Below, one piece after another: positions 24,074 through 33,529 of a stretch of 64,000 nt of DNA. This DNA is from Streptomyces prunicolor NBRC 13075 (GTDB lineage: Bacteria > Actinomycetota > Actinomycetes > Streptomycetales > Streptomycetaceae). The stretch is taken from contig NZ_BARF01000098.1 in NCBI RefSeq assembly GCF_000367365.1, positions 86,903 through 150,902 of the forward strand, read 5' to 3'. The notes under the pieces are model-generated. The model was not told the origin of the DNA and did no database searches. It saw only the letters and a program-made list of their open reading frames with translations. Numbering within the stretch: the stretch's first letter is position 1; each line of letters begins with the position of its first letter. The position numbers were made by a program, and so were the translations under genes.

Positions 24074-25933
24074 GTGAGATCGACCCCCCACAAGGCTCTC
24101 GCCGCCGGCGTCTTCGCCGTCGCGGCGGTGGCCGCGCTCTCGCTCCCCGTCACCCCGGCCGCCGCGGCACCGTCCGCGGCTCCCGTGGCCGCCGCCTGCA
24201 CTCCTGCGCAGGTGGTCACCAACGGCGGCTTCGAGAGCGGCACTTCGTCCTGGACCCAGTCCTCGACGACCGTCATCACCAGCCGCACCGGCCAGAGTGC
24301 CCATGCCGGTTCCAGCTTCGCCTGGCTGGACGGCACCGGCGGCACGCACACCGACAGTCTGAGCCAGAGCGTCACGATCCCGTCGGGCTGCGCCAGTGCC
24401 ACGCTCACCTTCTGGCTGCACATCGACACCGCCGAGACGACCTCGTCCACCGCGTACGACAAGCTCACGGCGAAGATCGGCAGCACGACGCTGGCGACGT
24501 ACTCGAACCTGAACAAGGCCACCGGCTACGTCCAGAAGTCGTTCGACGTGTCGTCGTTCGCGGGCCAGACCGTGAGCCTCGCCTTCAGCGGCGTCGAGGA
24601 CTCCAGTCTCCAGACGAGCTTCGTCGTGGACGACATCGCCCTCAACACCTCGGGCGACACCGCCCCGCCGGCCGACTCGACGCGCACGCCGGCCGCCCCG
24701 GCGTACACCGTGAGTCTGAGCAGCAACACCGCCGGCACGGTCTGGACCGGCCACGAGAGCACGACCTTCACCAACGCCTCGGCCACCCCGCTGACCGAGG
24801 TGTACCTGCGGCTGTGGGACAACTACCACGGCACCTGCTCCGCGATGCCGATCGCGGTCAGCAACGTCACCGGCGGTACGGCGGGCGCCCTCTCGGTCGG
24901 CTGCACGGCCCTCCAGATCGCGCTCCCGACACCCCTCGCGCAGGGTCAATCGACCACGATCGGCTTCGACTTGGGGATCACCGTCCCGAGCGGCGCCGAC
25001 CGGTTCGGCTACGACGGCGCGTTCAGCATGATCGGCAACGCGCTGCCGGTCCTCGCGATCAAGGACGGCTCGGGCTGGCACCTGGACCCGTACACGAACA
25101 ACGGCGAGTCCTTCTACTCCCTCGCCGCCGACTTCAAGGTGACCCTGGACCACCCGACCACCCTGCTGGTCCCGGCCACCGGCGCCTCGGTCGACACCCC
25201 CGGCACCAGCGGTCGTACGGTGACCACGGCCACCGCGTCCAAGGTCCGTGACTTCGCGTGGGCGGCGGGCCCGTTCACCAAGATCTCGGGTACGTCGACG
25301 GCGGGCACCCCGATCAACATCTACTCGGTGACCGGCATCAGTTCGGCCAACGCCCAGTCGATGCTCACCACCGCCAAGTCCGCAGTTGACGCCCACGCTG
25401 GACGCTTCGGCGCCTACCCGTACGGCGAGTTGGACGCCGTCATCGACAACAACTTCTGGTTCGGCGGCATGGAGTACCCCGGCTTCGTCCTCGACCTGGT
25501 CAGCACCACGGCACTCACTCACGAGATCGGCCACCAGTGGTTCTACGGCATCGTCGGCGACGACGAGTACAACAGCCCTTGGCTGGACGAGGCGTTCACG
25601 GACTACGCCACCGACCTGGCCCAGGGCCTGACCGGCACCAACTGCTGGAACAATGTCTCCTGGGCCTCGACGGCGGAGAACATCACCAACTCGATGGCCT
25701 ACTGGGACACCCACTCGTCCCGCTACTCCACCGTCGTCTACGGCTACGGCAAGTGCGCCCTGCACGACCTGCGCCGCACCCTCGGTGACACCGCGATGAC
25801 CAAACTCCTGAAGGACTACGCCACTTCGCACTGGTACGGCGTCTCGACCACGGCCGAGTTCAAGGCGGCCGCCCAGGCCGCGACGACCACGGACCTGACG
25901 TCCTTCTGGACGACCCACCGCATCATCGGCTGA
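24074..25933 (+). CDS. Secreted M1-family zinc metallopeptidase with N-terminal lectin-like domain
   Basis: A GTG at 24074 behind AAGGAG gives 619 residues. A signal peptide spans about residues 1-35 (AAGVFAVAAVAALSLPV, then AAAAP). Residues about 45-190 (NGGFESGTSSWTQS to VVDDIALN) form a jelly-roll, carbohydrate-binding-like domain. The catalytic part has GGMEYPG (exopeptidase motif) and HEIGHQWFYG with the downstream Glu in WLDEAFTDYATD, the zinc site of gluzincins. It should act outside the cell on peptides. A clear hairpin follows the stop. Confidence 0.9.
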   Translation: MRSTPHKALAAGVFAVAAVAALSLPVTPAAAAPSAAPVAAACTPAQVVTNGGFESGTSSWTQSSTTVITSRTGQSAHAGSSFAWLDGTGGTHTDSLSQSVTIPSGCASATLTFWLHIDTAETTSSTAYDKLTAKIGSTTLATYSNLNKATGYVQKSFDVSSFAGQTVSLAFSGVEDSSLQTSFVVDDIALNTSGDTAPPADSTRTPAAPAYTVSLSSNTAGTVWTGHESTTFTNASATPLTEVYLRLWDNYHGTCSAMPIAVSNVTGGTAGALSVGCTALQIALPTPLAQGQSTTIGFDLGITVPSGADRFGYDGAFSMIGNALPVLAIKDGSGWHLDPYTNNGESFYSLAADFKVTLDHPTTLLVPATGASVDTPGTSGRTVTTATASKVRDFAWAAGPFTKISGTSTAGTPINIYSVTGISSANAQSMLTTAKSAVDAHAGRFGAYPYGELDAVIDNNFWFGGMEYPGFVLDLVSTTALTHEIGHQWFYGIVGDDEYNSPWLDEAFTDYATDLAQGLTGTNCWNNVSWASTAENITNSMAYWDTHSSRYSTVVYGYGKCALHDLRRTLGDTAMTKLLKDYATSHWYGVSTTAEFKAAAQAATTTDLTSFWTTHRIIG

Positions 25934-25939
25934 CGGAAG

Positions 25940-25980
25940 GGGAGTTGGCGGTGCGGCCGGGGATCGCACCGCCAACTCCC
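25940..25980. terminator. Bidirectional hairpin terminator
   Basis: Perfect 16-base arms (25940-25955 and 25965-25980, core GTTGGCGGTGCG) flank a 9-base loop, with A and T pairs continuing outside. It lies between the convergent peptidase and FHA genes and can serve both. Confidence 0.85.
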
Positions 25981-25987
25981 TTTGCGG

Positions 25988-27154
25988 TCAGACCCGTCGC
26001 GTAGGCGCCGCCGCGGTCGGCGGCACGGCGATCCCGCCGGCCTCGGTCCGCCAGGCGTCGGCGAGTTCGGCGGGGAAACGTCGGCCGCTGCGGGTGAGGA
26101 CGACACCGGGGGCGAGTTCGACCTCGTCACCGGGGCGGAAGGAACGGTCGGAACCCGGCGGCAGCGTCTCCCAGGGACCTGGCGCGCCTCTCCGGCCGGC
26201 TCTGCGCATCCGCGTCCCGTACGTGCTGACGTCACGGACCAGCACCGTCCCGCCCCGCGCGGAGAGAGCCACATGCCGACGGCTGACCTGCGCGGCGACC
26301 TCCGGCGACAGCAGACTGTGCAGGGCGATGCCCTCCGGTCCCGGCAGCCGTCCGACATGCGCCTCGGAGCCCTCGTCGAGGGTGTAACGGGCCACACAGG
26401 TACGCTCGATGACCACCTTGAGCTGGGCCGCGGCGGGCCTCGGTCCCTCGTCGGTCAGCGAAGTGCCGTGCAACTCGCAGGTGGGGACCCCGCGCCGCAT
26501 CCGGGGCAACAGGACGCGGTCGCCCCGGTGGACGTCGTAGAGCGTGCAACGGGGTTCCGGGCAGCGCCAGTTGCGCATGATGACCTCGGTCAGCGGGGTG
26601 CGGGCCGGGCCGAGCAGTCCCTGCTTCTTGAGGGCCGCGAGTTCCATGCGGTAGGAGATCTCGGCCTCCGTGCGCACGCCCATGTCCATGGGGACGACGG
26701 CGACCGAGCCGTCGGGGCGGGGTTCGGGTCTGAGGAACTGCCAGGTGTTCCCCTGGATCCACGGGTGTTCGACGCGATGGTCGACGTACTGGTCGCCGGT
26801 GACGACGCGGGTGCCGGTCATCCGGGCCAGGTCCAGGATGCGTTCGTCGGCGTCGTCGACCTCCTCGACCAGCCCGTCGGCGACCCACCCGCGCAGCCTG
26901 CGGACCTCGGCCGGATCGCCGAACTCCCGGTGCCCGCCCAGCAGACTGGTGTCGGCGACCAGGTAGACGGAGACGTCGGAGTCACCGGTGAGTTCCGCCA
27001 ACGCCCGCAGGACGAGCGCCAGTCGGTGCAGCGAGCGCGGTCCCCTGGGGCCGATGGAGGTCTGGCGTACGACGTTGGAGAGTTCCACCAGGTAGTCGGC
27101 GCCCTCCGCCGAGGGGACCAGATGCTGTTCCACACACGCCTCCCAGTCCGACAA
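25988..27154 (-). CDS. FHA-domain protein with N-terminal PIN-like region
   Basis: The 388-residue protein has a C-terminal FHA domain (about 265-365): GRLPGPEGIAL, SRRHVALSARGG and VRDVSTYGTRM keep the Arg, Ser and His that read phospho-Thr. Residues about 55-150 (VYLVADTSLLGG, LARMTGTRVVTGDQYVDHR) resemble a PIN/NYN-like RNase fold with spaced Asp residues. A middle Cys/His segment (CPEPRC and CELHGT) could bind zinc. The TTG at 27154 is the likely start. It is divergent from a Ser/Thr kinase gene, so its phospho-Thr ligand may be made by that kinase. Confidence 0.75.
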   Translation of the reverse strand: MSDWEACVEQHLVPSAEGADYLVELSNVVRQTSIGPRGPRSLHRLALVLRALAELTGDSDVSVYLVADTSLLGGHREFGDPAEVRRLRGWVADGLVEEVDDADERILDLARMTGTRVVTGDQYVDHRVEHPWIQGNTWQFLRPEPRPDGSVAVVPMDMGVRTEAEISYRMELAALKKQGLLGPARTPLTEVIMRNWRCPEPRCTLYDVHRGDRVLLPRMRRGVPTCELHGTSLTDEGPRPAAAQLKVVIERTCVARYTLDEGSEAHVGRLPGPEGIALHSLLSPEVAAQVSRRHVALSARGGTVLVRDVSTYGTRMRRAGRRGAPGPWETLPPGSDRSFRPGDEVELAPGVVLTRSGRRFPAELADAWRTEAGGIAVPPTAAAPTRRV

Positions 27155-27275
27155 GACCCGTCAACTGCCTTGATTCTCCTGGACCTTCGCCGCTTTTCCT
27201 TGATCTCCTCGGATACTTCCGGATGACCGGGTTGCGCCGGTACGATCACTCGCCTGGCGAGGGGGGACGAACATC

Positions 27276-29135
27276 TTGAACAATGCTGAAAACGGTGGCC
27301 ACTTGAGACCGCTGGGCCCCGACGACCCACGGGACGTGGCAGGTTACCGGCTGCTCGCCCGGATCGGCGAGGGCGGCATGGGTTCCGTCTACCTCTCGCG
27401 CACGCGCGGCAACCAGCCGGTCGCCCTGAAGGTGATCCGCCGGGAGTACGCCCAGGACGAGGAGTTCCGCCGCCGCTTCGAGCAGGAGGCGACCTCCGCC
27501 CGCCGGGTGCAGGGCTACCACATCGTCCCGGTCGTCGACCACGACACCAGCGGCCCACAGCCCTGGCTCGCCACCGTCTACGTCCCCGGCCTCGCCCTGG
27601 ACCGGGTGCTCGCCCTGCACGGGCCGCTCCCGCTCCCCACGGTGCTCCAGCTGACGGGCTGCGCGGCGGAAGCGCTGCACGCCGTGCACAAGGCCGGTGT
27701 GATCCACCGGGACCTGAAGCCGAGCAACATCCTCATCGGCTCCGACGGTCCCTGGATCATCGACTTCGGCATCGCGCGGGCCGCCGACACCACCCAACTC
27801 ACGCGCAGCGGCGGGCTGATCGGCACCCCGCAGTTCATGTCGCCGGAGCACGCCAACGGCCAGGAGCAGACCCCGGCCGCCGATGTCTTCTCCCTCGGCC
27901 TGATCGCCGCCGTGGCCGCGACCGGCCGCCATCCCTACGGCGACTCCGGGGCCATCACCCTGGCCACGAAGATCGCCAACACCGAGTTCCGGCCGCCGGA
28001 CCTGACGTCGTACCCCGAGCCGCTGCGCGCGGTCCTGGAACGCACGCTGGCGGCCGACCCCGCCGCCCGGCCCTCTCCTTCCGAACTGGCCGTCCTGTGC
28101 GAGGAGTTGGCCGAGCGGCCGTTGCGGGACTTCACCGGCTGGCTGCCGGCGCCCGTCGCGGCGGACATCGCCCGGCAGGAGCAACTCGCGGGCGAGCAGG
28201 GGGCATTGGCGGGTGGAGGGGAACTCGCTGATGCCTCTGCGGAGGCCGACGTGTATCCGGGTTCGGGTGACTCCGCAGGAGCGGCGGGCGCGACGACCGT
28301 GCCGCCCGGCAGCGGGTCTCGCGGTGCCGAGCCGCCCGGCGGTGGGTCTCGCGGTGCCGTGCCGCTCAACTCCCCGTCGCCCGGCGGATATACGCCCACC
28401 TACACGCCGGGGTCCGACCAGCCGACGCAGCACGCCCCGACGCGCCCGCCGCAGCCTGTCTCCGGCCCGGCGCCCTCGTTCCCGCCCGGCGCACCGCCCT
28501 CCGCCACGGCACCGGCCCGCCGCCGGACCCCGCTGGCGGTCGGCGCCGCCGCGCTGGCCGTGGTGGTCGTAGCAGGAGCGGCCTGGGTCTTCACCCGTGA
28601 CGACGACAAGGACACCGGCGCGAAGGGCGGCACCGGGCAGACAGCCTCGGCAACGCCCACCGGCACCACCGCGTCACCCTCCACGAGTTCGACGGCCGGC
28701 GGCTACACCGTGGTCTTCAAGGACAAGCCGCTCACCCTGCGCGCCCAGTTCACGACCGGCCGCAGCTCGTACACCAACGTCGACCTGGACGCACCCCAGA
28801 TCGACACCCACGCGTCCAGCTCGACGACCGGGGCCGAGCTGCAGTACGCGGAGTGGGGCACCACCCACACCCTGAACTTGGTGACGACGACGGGAAAGAG
28901 CGCGGGCCCCACCCCCGAGCAGTGCGCCGAGGGCGCGGCGGCGAACGCGCTGCCCTCTCAACTCGCCGGTACCGACCAGGGCAAGGAACTGACCAAGGGC
29001 ACGCTGCTGTGCACCGTCACCGACGAGAAGAACCTCGCCATGCTCAAGATCACGGACGTCGTCCTCCAGAAGGACGCGTCCGGCTACACGGCACGCGACT
29101 ACGTCACCGAGCTGACCCTCTGGAAGACGGCCTGA
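27276..29135 (+). CDS. Membrane-anchored Ser/Thr protein kinase (PknB-like)
   Basis: The 619-residue kinase has its catalytic domain at about residues 20-285: glycine loop IGEGGMGSVY, Lys in VALKVI, catalytic loop HRDLKPSNIL, DFGIAR and the GTPQFMSPE activation segment. A Pro/Ser/Gly-rich linker follows, with a duplicated GSRGA unit at about 350-365. One transmembrane helix lies at about 418-440, and about 180 residues are extracellular with no recognised sensor fold. The TTG at 27276 follows a G-rich ribosome site. The neighbouring FHA protein is a likely partner or substrate. Confidence 0.9.
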   Translation: MNNAENGGHLRPLGPDDPRDVAGYRLLARIGEGGMGSVYLSRTRGNQPVALKVIRREYAQDEEFRRRFEQEATSARRVQGYHIVPVVDHDTSGPQPWLATVYVPGLALDRVLALHGPLPLPTVLQLTGCAAEALHAVHKAGVIHRDLKPSNILIGSDGPWIIDFGIARAADTTQLTRSGGLIGTPQFMSPEHANGQEQTPAADVFSLGLIAAVAATGRHPYGDSGAITLATKIANTEFRPPDLTSYPEPLRAVLERTLAADPAARPSPSELAVLCEELAERPLRDFTGWLPAPVAADIARQEQLAGEQGALAGGGELADASAEADVYPGSGDSAGAAGATTVPPGSGSRGAEPPGGGSRGAVPLNSPSPGGYTPTYTPGSDQPTQHAPTRPPQPVSGPAPSFPPGAPPSATAPARRRTPLAVGAAALAVVVVAGAAWVFTRDDDKDTGAKGGTGQTASATPTGTTASPSTSSTAGGYTVVFKDKPLTLRAQFTTGRSSYTNVDLDAPQIDTHASSSTTGAELQYAEWGTTHTLNLVTTTGKSAGPTPEQCAEGAAANALPSQLAGTDQGKELTKGTLLCTVTDEKNLAMLKITDVVLQKDASGYTARDYVTELTLWKTA

Positions 29136-29249
29136 CCGACGAGCTGGAAGATTGCCTGACCGACGAGCCGGAAGACGGCCTCACCGTCGCTTCGGGCAGC
29201 GGCTCACCGGGCTCGCGGGCGGTGCCCTCCGCTCGATTACCCTTCGGCC

Positions 29250-30035
29250 ATGACCAGCAGCGGAAGCCGCCCACGTGATCACTCGGTGCAGTCCGTCGAC
29301 CGTGCGGTGTCGATCCTCCAGGTGCTGGCCACGCGGGGGCCCAGCGGGGTGACCGAGATCGCCGAGGAACTGGGCATCCACAAGTCGACCGTGTTCCGGC
29401 TGCTGGCGACCCTGGAGTCACGGGGCCTGGTCGAGCAGGACACCGAGCGCGGGCGGTACCGCATCGGGTACACGATGGTCGAACTCGCCGCCGGGGCGAG
29501 CAAGGTGAACGACCTGTCCCTGCTGAGCCGTCCCGTCTGCCAGGAACTGGCCGCGGCCGTGGGCGACACCGTGAACGTGGCGATCCACGACGGGCACGAC
29601 GTGATCACCGTCGACCAGGCGATCGGCGCGGCGGTGATCGCGAGCATCGACTGGGTGGGCCGGCGCGCCCCGCTGCACGCCACCGCGGCGGGCAAGCTCT
29701 TCATGGCGCACATGACCCCGGACCAGGTCACGGAGATCTTCGCCGAGGGGGCGGAGAAGTACACCCCGCACACGATCGTCGACCCGACGACCCTCGCGGC
29801 GGCGCTGGAGACGATCCGCGAGCGGGGCTACGCCACCACCAGCGAGGAGCACGAGATCGGGCTGGCCGCCATCGCCGCCCCGGTCCGCGCCCTGGACGGC
29901 AAGGTCATCGCGGCCGTGACCCTGTCGGGACCCACCTTCCGCCTCACCGAGGACACCGTGCCCGGTCTCGCGGCACAGCTGCTGGCGGCCGCCGCGAAGA
30001 TCTCCTGGCGCCGGGGCTTCGTGAAACGCGGATGA
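29250..30035 (+). CDS. IclR-family transcriptional regulator
   Basis: The 261-residue protein has a winged HTH (residues about 12-70, GVTEIAEELGIHKSTVFRLLAT) and an IclR effector domain (about 85-255, with LHATAAGKLFMAHM and IAAPVRALDGKVIAAVTLSGP). It lies directly upstream of the flavoenzyme/Rieske/reductase genes and points the same way. Its probable function is to control that catabolic operon in response to a substrate or intermediate. Confidence 0.9.
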   Translation: MTSSGSRPRDHSVQSVDRAVSILQVLATRGPSGVTEIAEELGIHKSTVFRLLATLESRGLVEQDTERGRYRIGYTMVELAAGASKVNDLSLLSRPVCQELAAAVGDTVNVAIHDGHDVITVDQAIGAAVIASIDWVGRRAPLHATAAGKLFMAHMTPDQVTEIFAEGAEKYTPHTIVDPTTLAAALETIRERGYATTSEEHEIGLAAIAAPVRALDGKVIAAVTLSGPTFRLTEDTVPGLAAQLLAAAAKISWRRGFVKRG

Positions 30036-30102
30036 GCGCTGCGCGCACGGCGAGTTAACACGGCGAACTCTTGACGGCCGGGGATTCCCAGCTCCACCAT
30101 TT

Positions 30103-30137
30103 GTTTCGTATGGCGATGCTGTTTTGCATCGCGAAAC
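30103..30137. promoter_or_regulatory. Possible IclR operator upstream of the demethylation operon
   Basis: GTTTTGCATCGCGAAAC at 30121-30137 is a near-palindrome of IclR-operator size. It overlaps a second inverted pair, GCGATGC (30113-30119) with GCATCGC (30126-30132), and a GTTTCG word at 30103. It lies 33 bp before the GTG of the flavoenzyme gene. Assignment to the adjacent IclR gene is by position. Confidence 0.45.
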
Positions 30138-30169
30138 AGACGCGCCACAGCATCCTTCGAGGAGCAGCC

Positions 30170-32224
30170 GTGCCCTCAGTCATCCTGGACCCCCTGCTCC
30201 AGCCCTTCCGGCTCAAGCACCTCACCCTGCGCAACCGTGTGGTCAGCACCTCCCACGAACCGGCGTTCGGCGAGGACGGCATGCCCAAGGACCGCTACCG
30301 GGCCTACCACGTGGAGAAGGCGCGGGGCGGGGTCGGTCTCACGATGATCGGCGGCTCGGCGGTCGTCTCGCCCGACAGCCCGCCGGCGTTCGGCAACCTG
30401 CTCCTGTACCGCGACGACATCGTCCCGTGGCTGCGCCGGCTCGCCGACGACGTGCACGAGGCCGGGGCCGCCGTCATGTGCCAGGTCACCCATCTCGGCC
30501 GCCGCACCAGCAACTTCACCGGCGACTGGCTCCCGGTGGTGTCCGCCTCGCCGCTGCGCGAACCCGCGCACCGCGCCTTCCCGAAGGCCGCCGAGTCCTG
30601 GGACCTGGACCGGATCGTCGCCGACTACGCCTCCGCGGCGGTCCGTTGCAAGGAGGGCGGCCTCGACGGCATCGAACTGGAGGCGTACGGCCACCTGTTG
30701 GACAGCTTCCTCTCCCCCGCGACCAACCACCGCGAGGACGAATGGGGCGGCGGCCTGGAGAGCCGCATGGCGTTTCCGCGCCGGGTGATCCGCGCGGTGC
30801 GTGAAGCCGTCGGCCCGGACTTCGTCGTGGGTATCCGGATGTCGCTGGACGAGGCACAACCCGGCGGCCTCACTTTCGACGAGGCACTCAGCGCCGCCCA
30901 GCAGTACGCCGCCGACGGCATCGACTTCATCAGCACCATCCACGGCTCCATCGAGCGTGACGCGTCCCTGGCGAAGGCCATCCCGTCCATCGGCACCCCG
31001 CTCGGCCCGTACCTGGACTTCACCGGTGAGATCAAGCGCCGCCTCACCATCCCGGTGATGCACGCGGCCCGCATCGCCGATGTCGCCACCGCGCGGCACG
31101 CCCTGCGCGAAGGACTGCTCGACCTGGTCGGCATGACCCGTGCGCAGATCGCCGACCCGCACCTGGTCGCCAAGGTGAAGGCCGGCCAGGAGGACCGCAT
31201 CCGGCCCTGCGTCGGGGCGAGTTACTGCCTCGACGCGATCTACGACTCGGGCGACACCAAGTGCGTCCACAACCCGTCCGTCGGCCGCGAACTCCACCTG
31301 CCCCACCTCGTCCCCCGCACAACAGGCCGCCGTAGGAAGGCAGTTGTCGTCGGAGCGGGACCGGCAGGCCTGGAAGCGGCGCGGGTGCTGGGTGAACGCG
31401 GCCATGATGTCGTCCTGTTCGAGGCGAGCGACCAGCCCGGCGGGCAGATCAGGCTCGCCGCGTCGAACCCGCGCCGGGCCGACCTGATCCAGATCGTCGA
31501 CTGGCGCCTCGCCGAGTGCAAGATCCTCGGCGTCGACCTGCGCCTGGGCGTGTACGCCGAGCCCGACGACATCCTCGCCGAACACCCCGACCTCGTGATC
31601 GTCGCCACCGGCGGCACACCCAACCGCAGCTTCCTCACCGCCGGCGAGGGCCTGGTCTCCGACACCTGGGACGTGATGACGGGCTCGCTGCGCCGCCCGC
31701 GCGGCGAGATCCTGGTCTACGACGACCACGGCGGCTACCCGGCCATGGACGCCGTCGAGGTCCTCACCGCGTCGCCCGATCTCCGGATCGAGTACGTCAC
31801 CCCGGAGCGCGCCCTCGCCCCCGACGTCGGCAGCATGAACTCCCCCGCCTACCTACGGGCGTTCACCGCGCACGATGTCACCATCACGCTCGCCCGGCGG
31901 CTGCGCTCCGTGCGTCGCACCGGGGACGGACGGCTGGCCGCGACCCTCTACAGCGAGTACACCGAGGCCGAGACCGAGCGGATCGTGGACCACGTGGTCG
32001 TGGAGCACGGGACCCTGCCGACGGACGAGCTGTACGTCGAACTCCTCCTCGGTTCGACCAACTTCGGCGAGGTCGACCACCGCGCCCTGCTGGCGCACGA
32101 GCAGCAGGACGTGGTCCGCAACGAGGCGGGCAGCTACCAACTCTTCCGGATCGGCGACGCCGTCGCCTCCCGCAACATCCACGCCGCGATCCACGACGCG
32201 CTGCGGTTGTGCCTGCCGGTCTAA
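30170..32224 (+). CDS. FMN/FAD NADH:flavin oxidoreductase, N-methylproline demethylase or dimethylglycine dehydrogenase-like
   Basis: A GTG at 30170 behind CGAGGAG gives 684 residues. Residues about 1-370 form an Old Yellow Enzyme-like TIM barrel (LKHLTLRNRVVSTSHEP, HREDEWGGGLESRM). A Cys cluster for a 4Fe-4S centre follows (RPCVGASYCL to CVHNP). The C-terminal half has FAD/NAD-binding motifs (VVGAGPAGLEAARVLGERG at about 389). This is the 2,4-dienoyl-CoA reductase/trimethylamine dehydrogenase architecture. Next to a Rieske oxygenase and its reductase, the likely role is oxidative N-demethylation of a secondary or tertiary amine such as N-methylproline or dimethylglycine. Confidence 0.82.
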   Translation: MPSVILDPLLQPFRLKHLTLRNRVVSTSHEPAFGEDGMPKDRYRAYHVEKARGGVGLTMIGGSAVVSPDSPPAFGNLLLYRDDIVPWLRRLADDVHEAGAAVMCQVTHLGRRTSNFTGDWLPVVSASPLREPAHRAFPKAAESWDLDRIVADYASAAVRCKEGGLDGIELEAYGHLLDSFLSPATNHREDEWGGGLESRMAFPRRVIRAVREAVGPDFVVGIRMSLDEAQPGGLTFDEALSAAQQYAADGIDFISTIHGSIERDASLAKAIPSIGTPLGPYLDFTGEIKRRLTIPVMHAARIADVATARHALREGLLDLVGMTRAQIADPHLVAKVKAGQEDRIRPCVGASYCLDAIYDSGDTKCVHNPSVGRELHLPHLVPRTTGRRRKAVVVGAGPAGLEAARVLGERGHDVVLFEASDQPGGQIRLAASNPRRADLIQIVDWRLAECKILGVDLRLGVYAEPDDILAEHPDLVIVATGGTPNRSFLTAGEGLVSDTWDVMTGSLRRPRGEILVYDDHGGYPAMDAVEVLTASPDLRIEYVTPERALAPDVGSMNSPAYLRAFTAHDVTITLARRLRSVRRTGDGRLAATLYSEYTEAETERIVDHVVVEHGTLPTDELYVELLLGSTNFGEVDHRALLAHEQQDVVRNEAGSYQLFRIGDAVASRNIHAAIHDALRLCLPV

Positions 32225-32275
32225 GGCGCCACCCCCGTCCGCACGTCAACTCCCTCGTCGTACCGGAGAGATGAG

Positions 32276-33529
32276 ATGAAGCAAGCGACCTCCGACGTCG
32301 GCGACCTCGTTGCCCGCCGTCCCGCCGGTCAGAGCCTCGAAGCGCCGTTCTACGTCGGCGAGGAGTTCTTCGACCTCGACATCGAGGCCGTCTTCGCCCG
32401 GAGTTGGCTGTTCGTGGCCGCCGAGGCGGAGCTTCCCGAGCCCGGCGACTATGTGACGGTCGACCTCGGGTCGTACTCGATCATCGTCGTGCGCGACGAC
32501 GACGAGGACGTCCGGGCCTTCCACAACGTCTGCCGCCACCGCGGGGCGCGCATCCTCAACGAGGAGCGCGGTTCGGTGGGCAACATCGTCTGCGGATACC
32601 ACCGTTGGACATACGGCGTGGACGGCAAGCTGCTGTACGCCGAGTCCCAGGCGTCCGGTTTCGACCCGTCCTGCTTCGGGCTGCGGTCCGTGCACGCGCG
32701 CACGGTGGCCGGGCTGGTCTTCATCTGCCTCGCCCAGGAGCCGCCGGAGGACTTCGACGAGGTCGCCGCCCGTATCGCGCCGTACCTCGCACCGCACCGG
32801 CTGGCCGAGGCGAAGGTAGCCACGCAGATCGACCTGGTCGAGAACGGCAACTGGAAGCTGACCATGGAGAACAACCGGGAGTGCTACCACTGCGTGGGCC
32901 ATCCCGAGCTCCAGGCCTGCTACTTCCCCATCTACGGCTACCAGGAGAAGGACATCCCGCCCGCGCTGCGGCCCGCCTACGAGCGCTTCCTGCTGGCCGA
33001 CGCCGAGGCCCGAAAAACCTACGACTCGCTGGGCCTGCCGTACGCCGAGATCGAGGAACTGGACACCCGGCCCACCGGTTTCCGCATCCAGCGCGAGCCC
33101 CTCGACCTGGCCGGGGAGTCCTACACCCCGGACGGCACGGCCGCGTGCACCCGCCTGCTGGCGGACTTCCCCACGGCCCGCCTGGGCCGGCTGTCCATGC
33201 ACATCCAGCCCAACTCCTGGTTCCACTTCATGGCCGACCACGCGATCACGTTCTCCGTGATCCCGCTCGGCCCGGATCGCACCCTCGTCCGCACCACCTG
33301 GCTCGTGCACGCCGACGCCGTCGAGGGGATCGACTACGACCTCGACACGATGACGAAGGTGTGGAAGGCCACGAACGACCAGGACGCGGTGCTCGTCGCC
33401 CGCGCCCACCAGGGCATCAGCAGCCCGGCCTACCTGCCGGGCCCGTACGGCCCGACGGAGGAACAGGTCGAGGCGTTCGTCAACTGGTACGTGACCCGGC
33501 TCAAGGCACACCTGGAGCGCCGGCCATGA
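32276..33529 (+). CDS. Rieske non-heme iron oxygenase alpha subunit (glycine betaine/stachydrine monooxygenase-like)
   Basis: The 417-residue protein has a Rieske 2Fe-2S site C-x-H-x17-C-x2-H at about residues 84-105 (CRHRGARI and CGYHRWTY) and a catalytic domain whose iron site includes the NNRECYHCVGHPEL segment at about 199-212. This pattern is that of oxygenases that demethylate quaternary ammonium compounds. It lies 51 bp after the flavoenzyme gene and overlaps the reductase gene by 4 bp. Which betaine is used cannot be settled from sequence. Confidence 0.85.
   Translation: MKQATSDVGDLVARRPAGQSLEAPFYVGEEFFDLDIEAVFARSWLFVAAEAELPEPGDYVTVDLGSYSIIVVRDDDEDVRAFHNVCRHRGARILNEERGSVGNIVCGYHRWTYGVDGKLLYAESQASGFDPSCFGLRSVHARTVAGLVFICLAQEPPEDFDEVAARIAPYLAPHRLAEAKVATQIDLVENGNWKLTMENNRECYHCVGHPELQACYFPIYGYQEKDIPPALRPAYERFLLADAEARKTYDSLGLPYAEIEELDTRPTGFRIQREPLDLAGESYTPDGTAACTRLLADFPTARLGRLSMHIQPNSWFHFMADHAITFSVIPLGPDRTLVRTTWLVHADAVEGIDYDLDTMTKVWKATNDQDAVLVARAHQGISSPAYLPGPYGPTEEQVEAFVNWYVTRLKAHLERRP

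Noticed and set aside
30121..30137. Sixth member of the TTGCA-N3-TGCAA family
   Set aside because: It has the TTTTGCA half, but the other half is CGCGAAAC; it is better explained as an IclR-type site.
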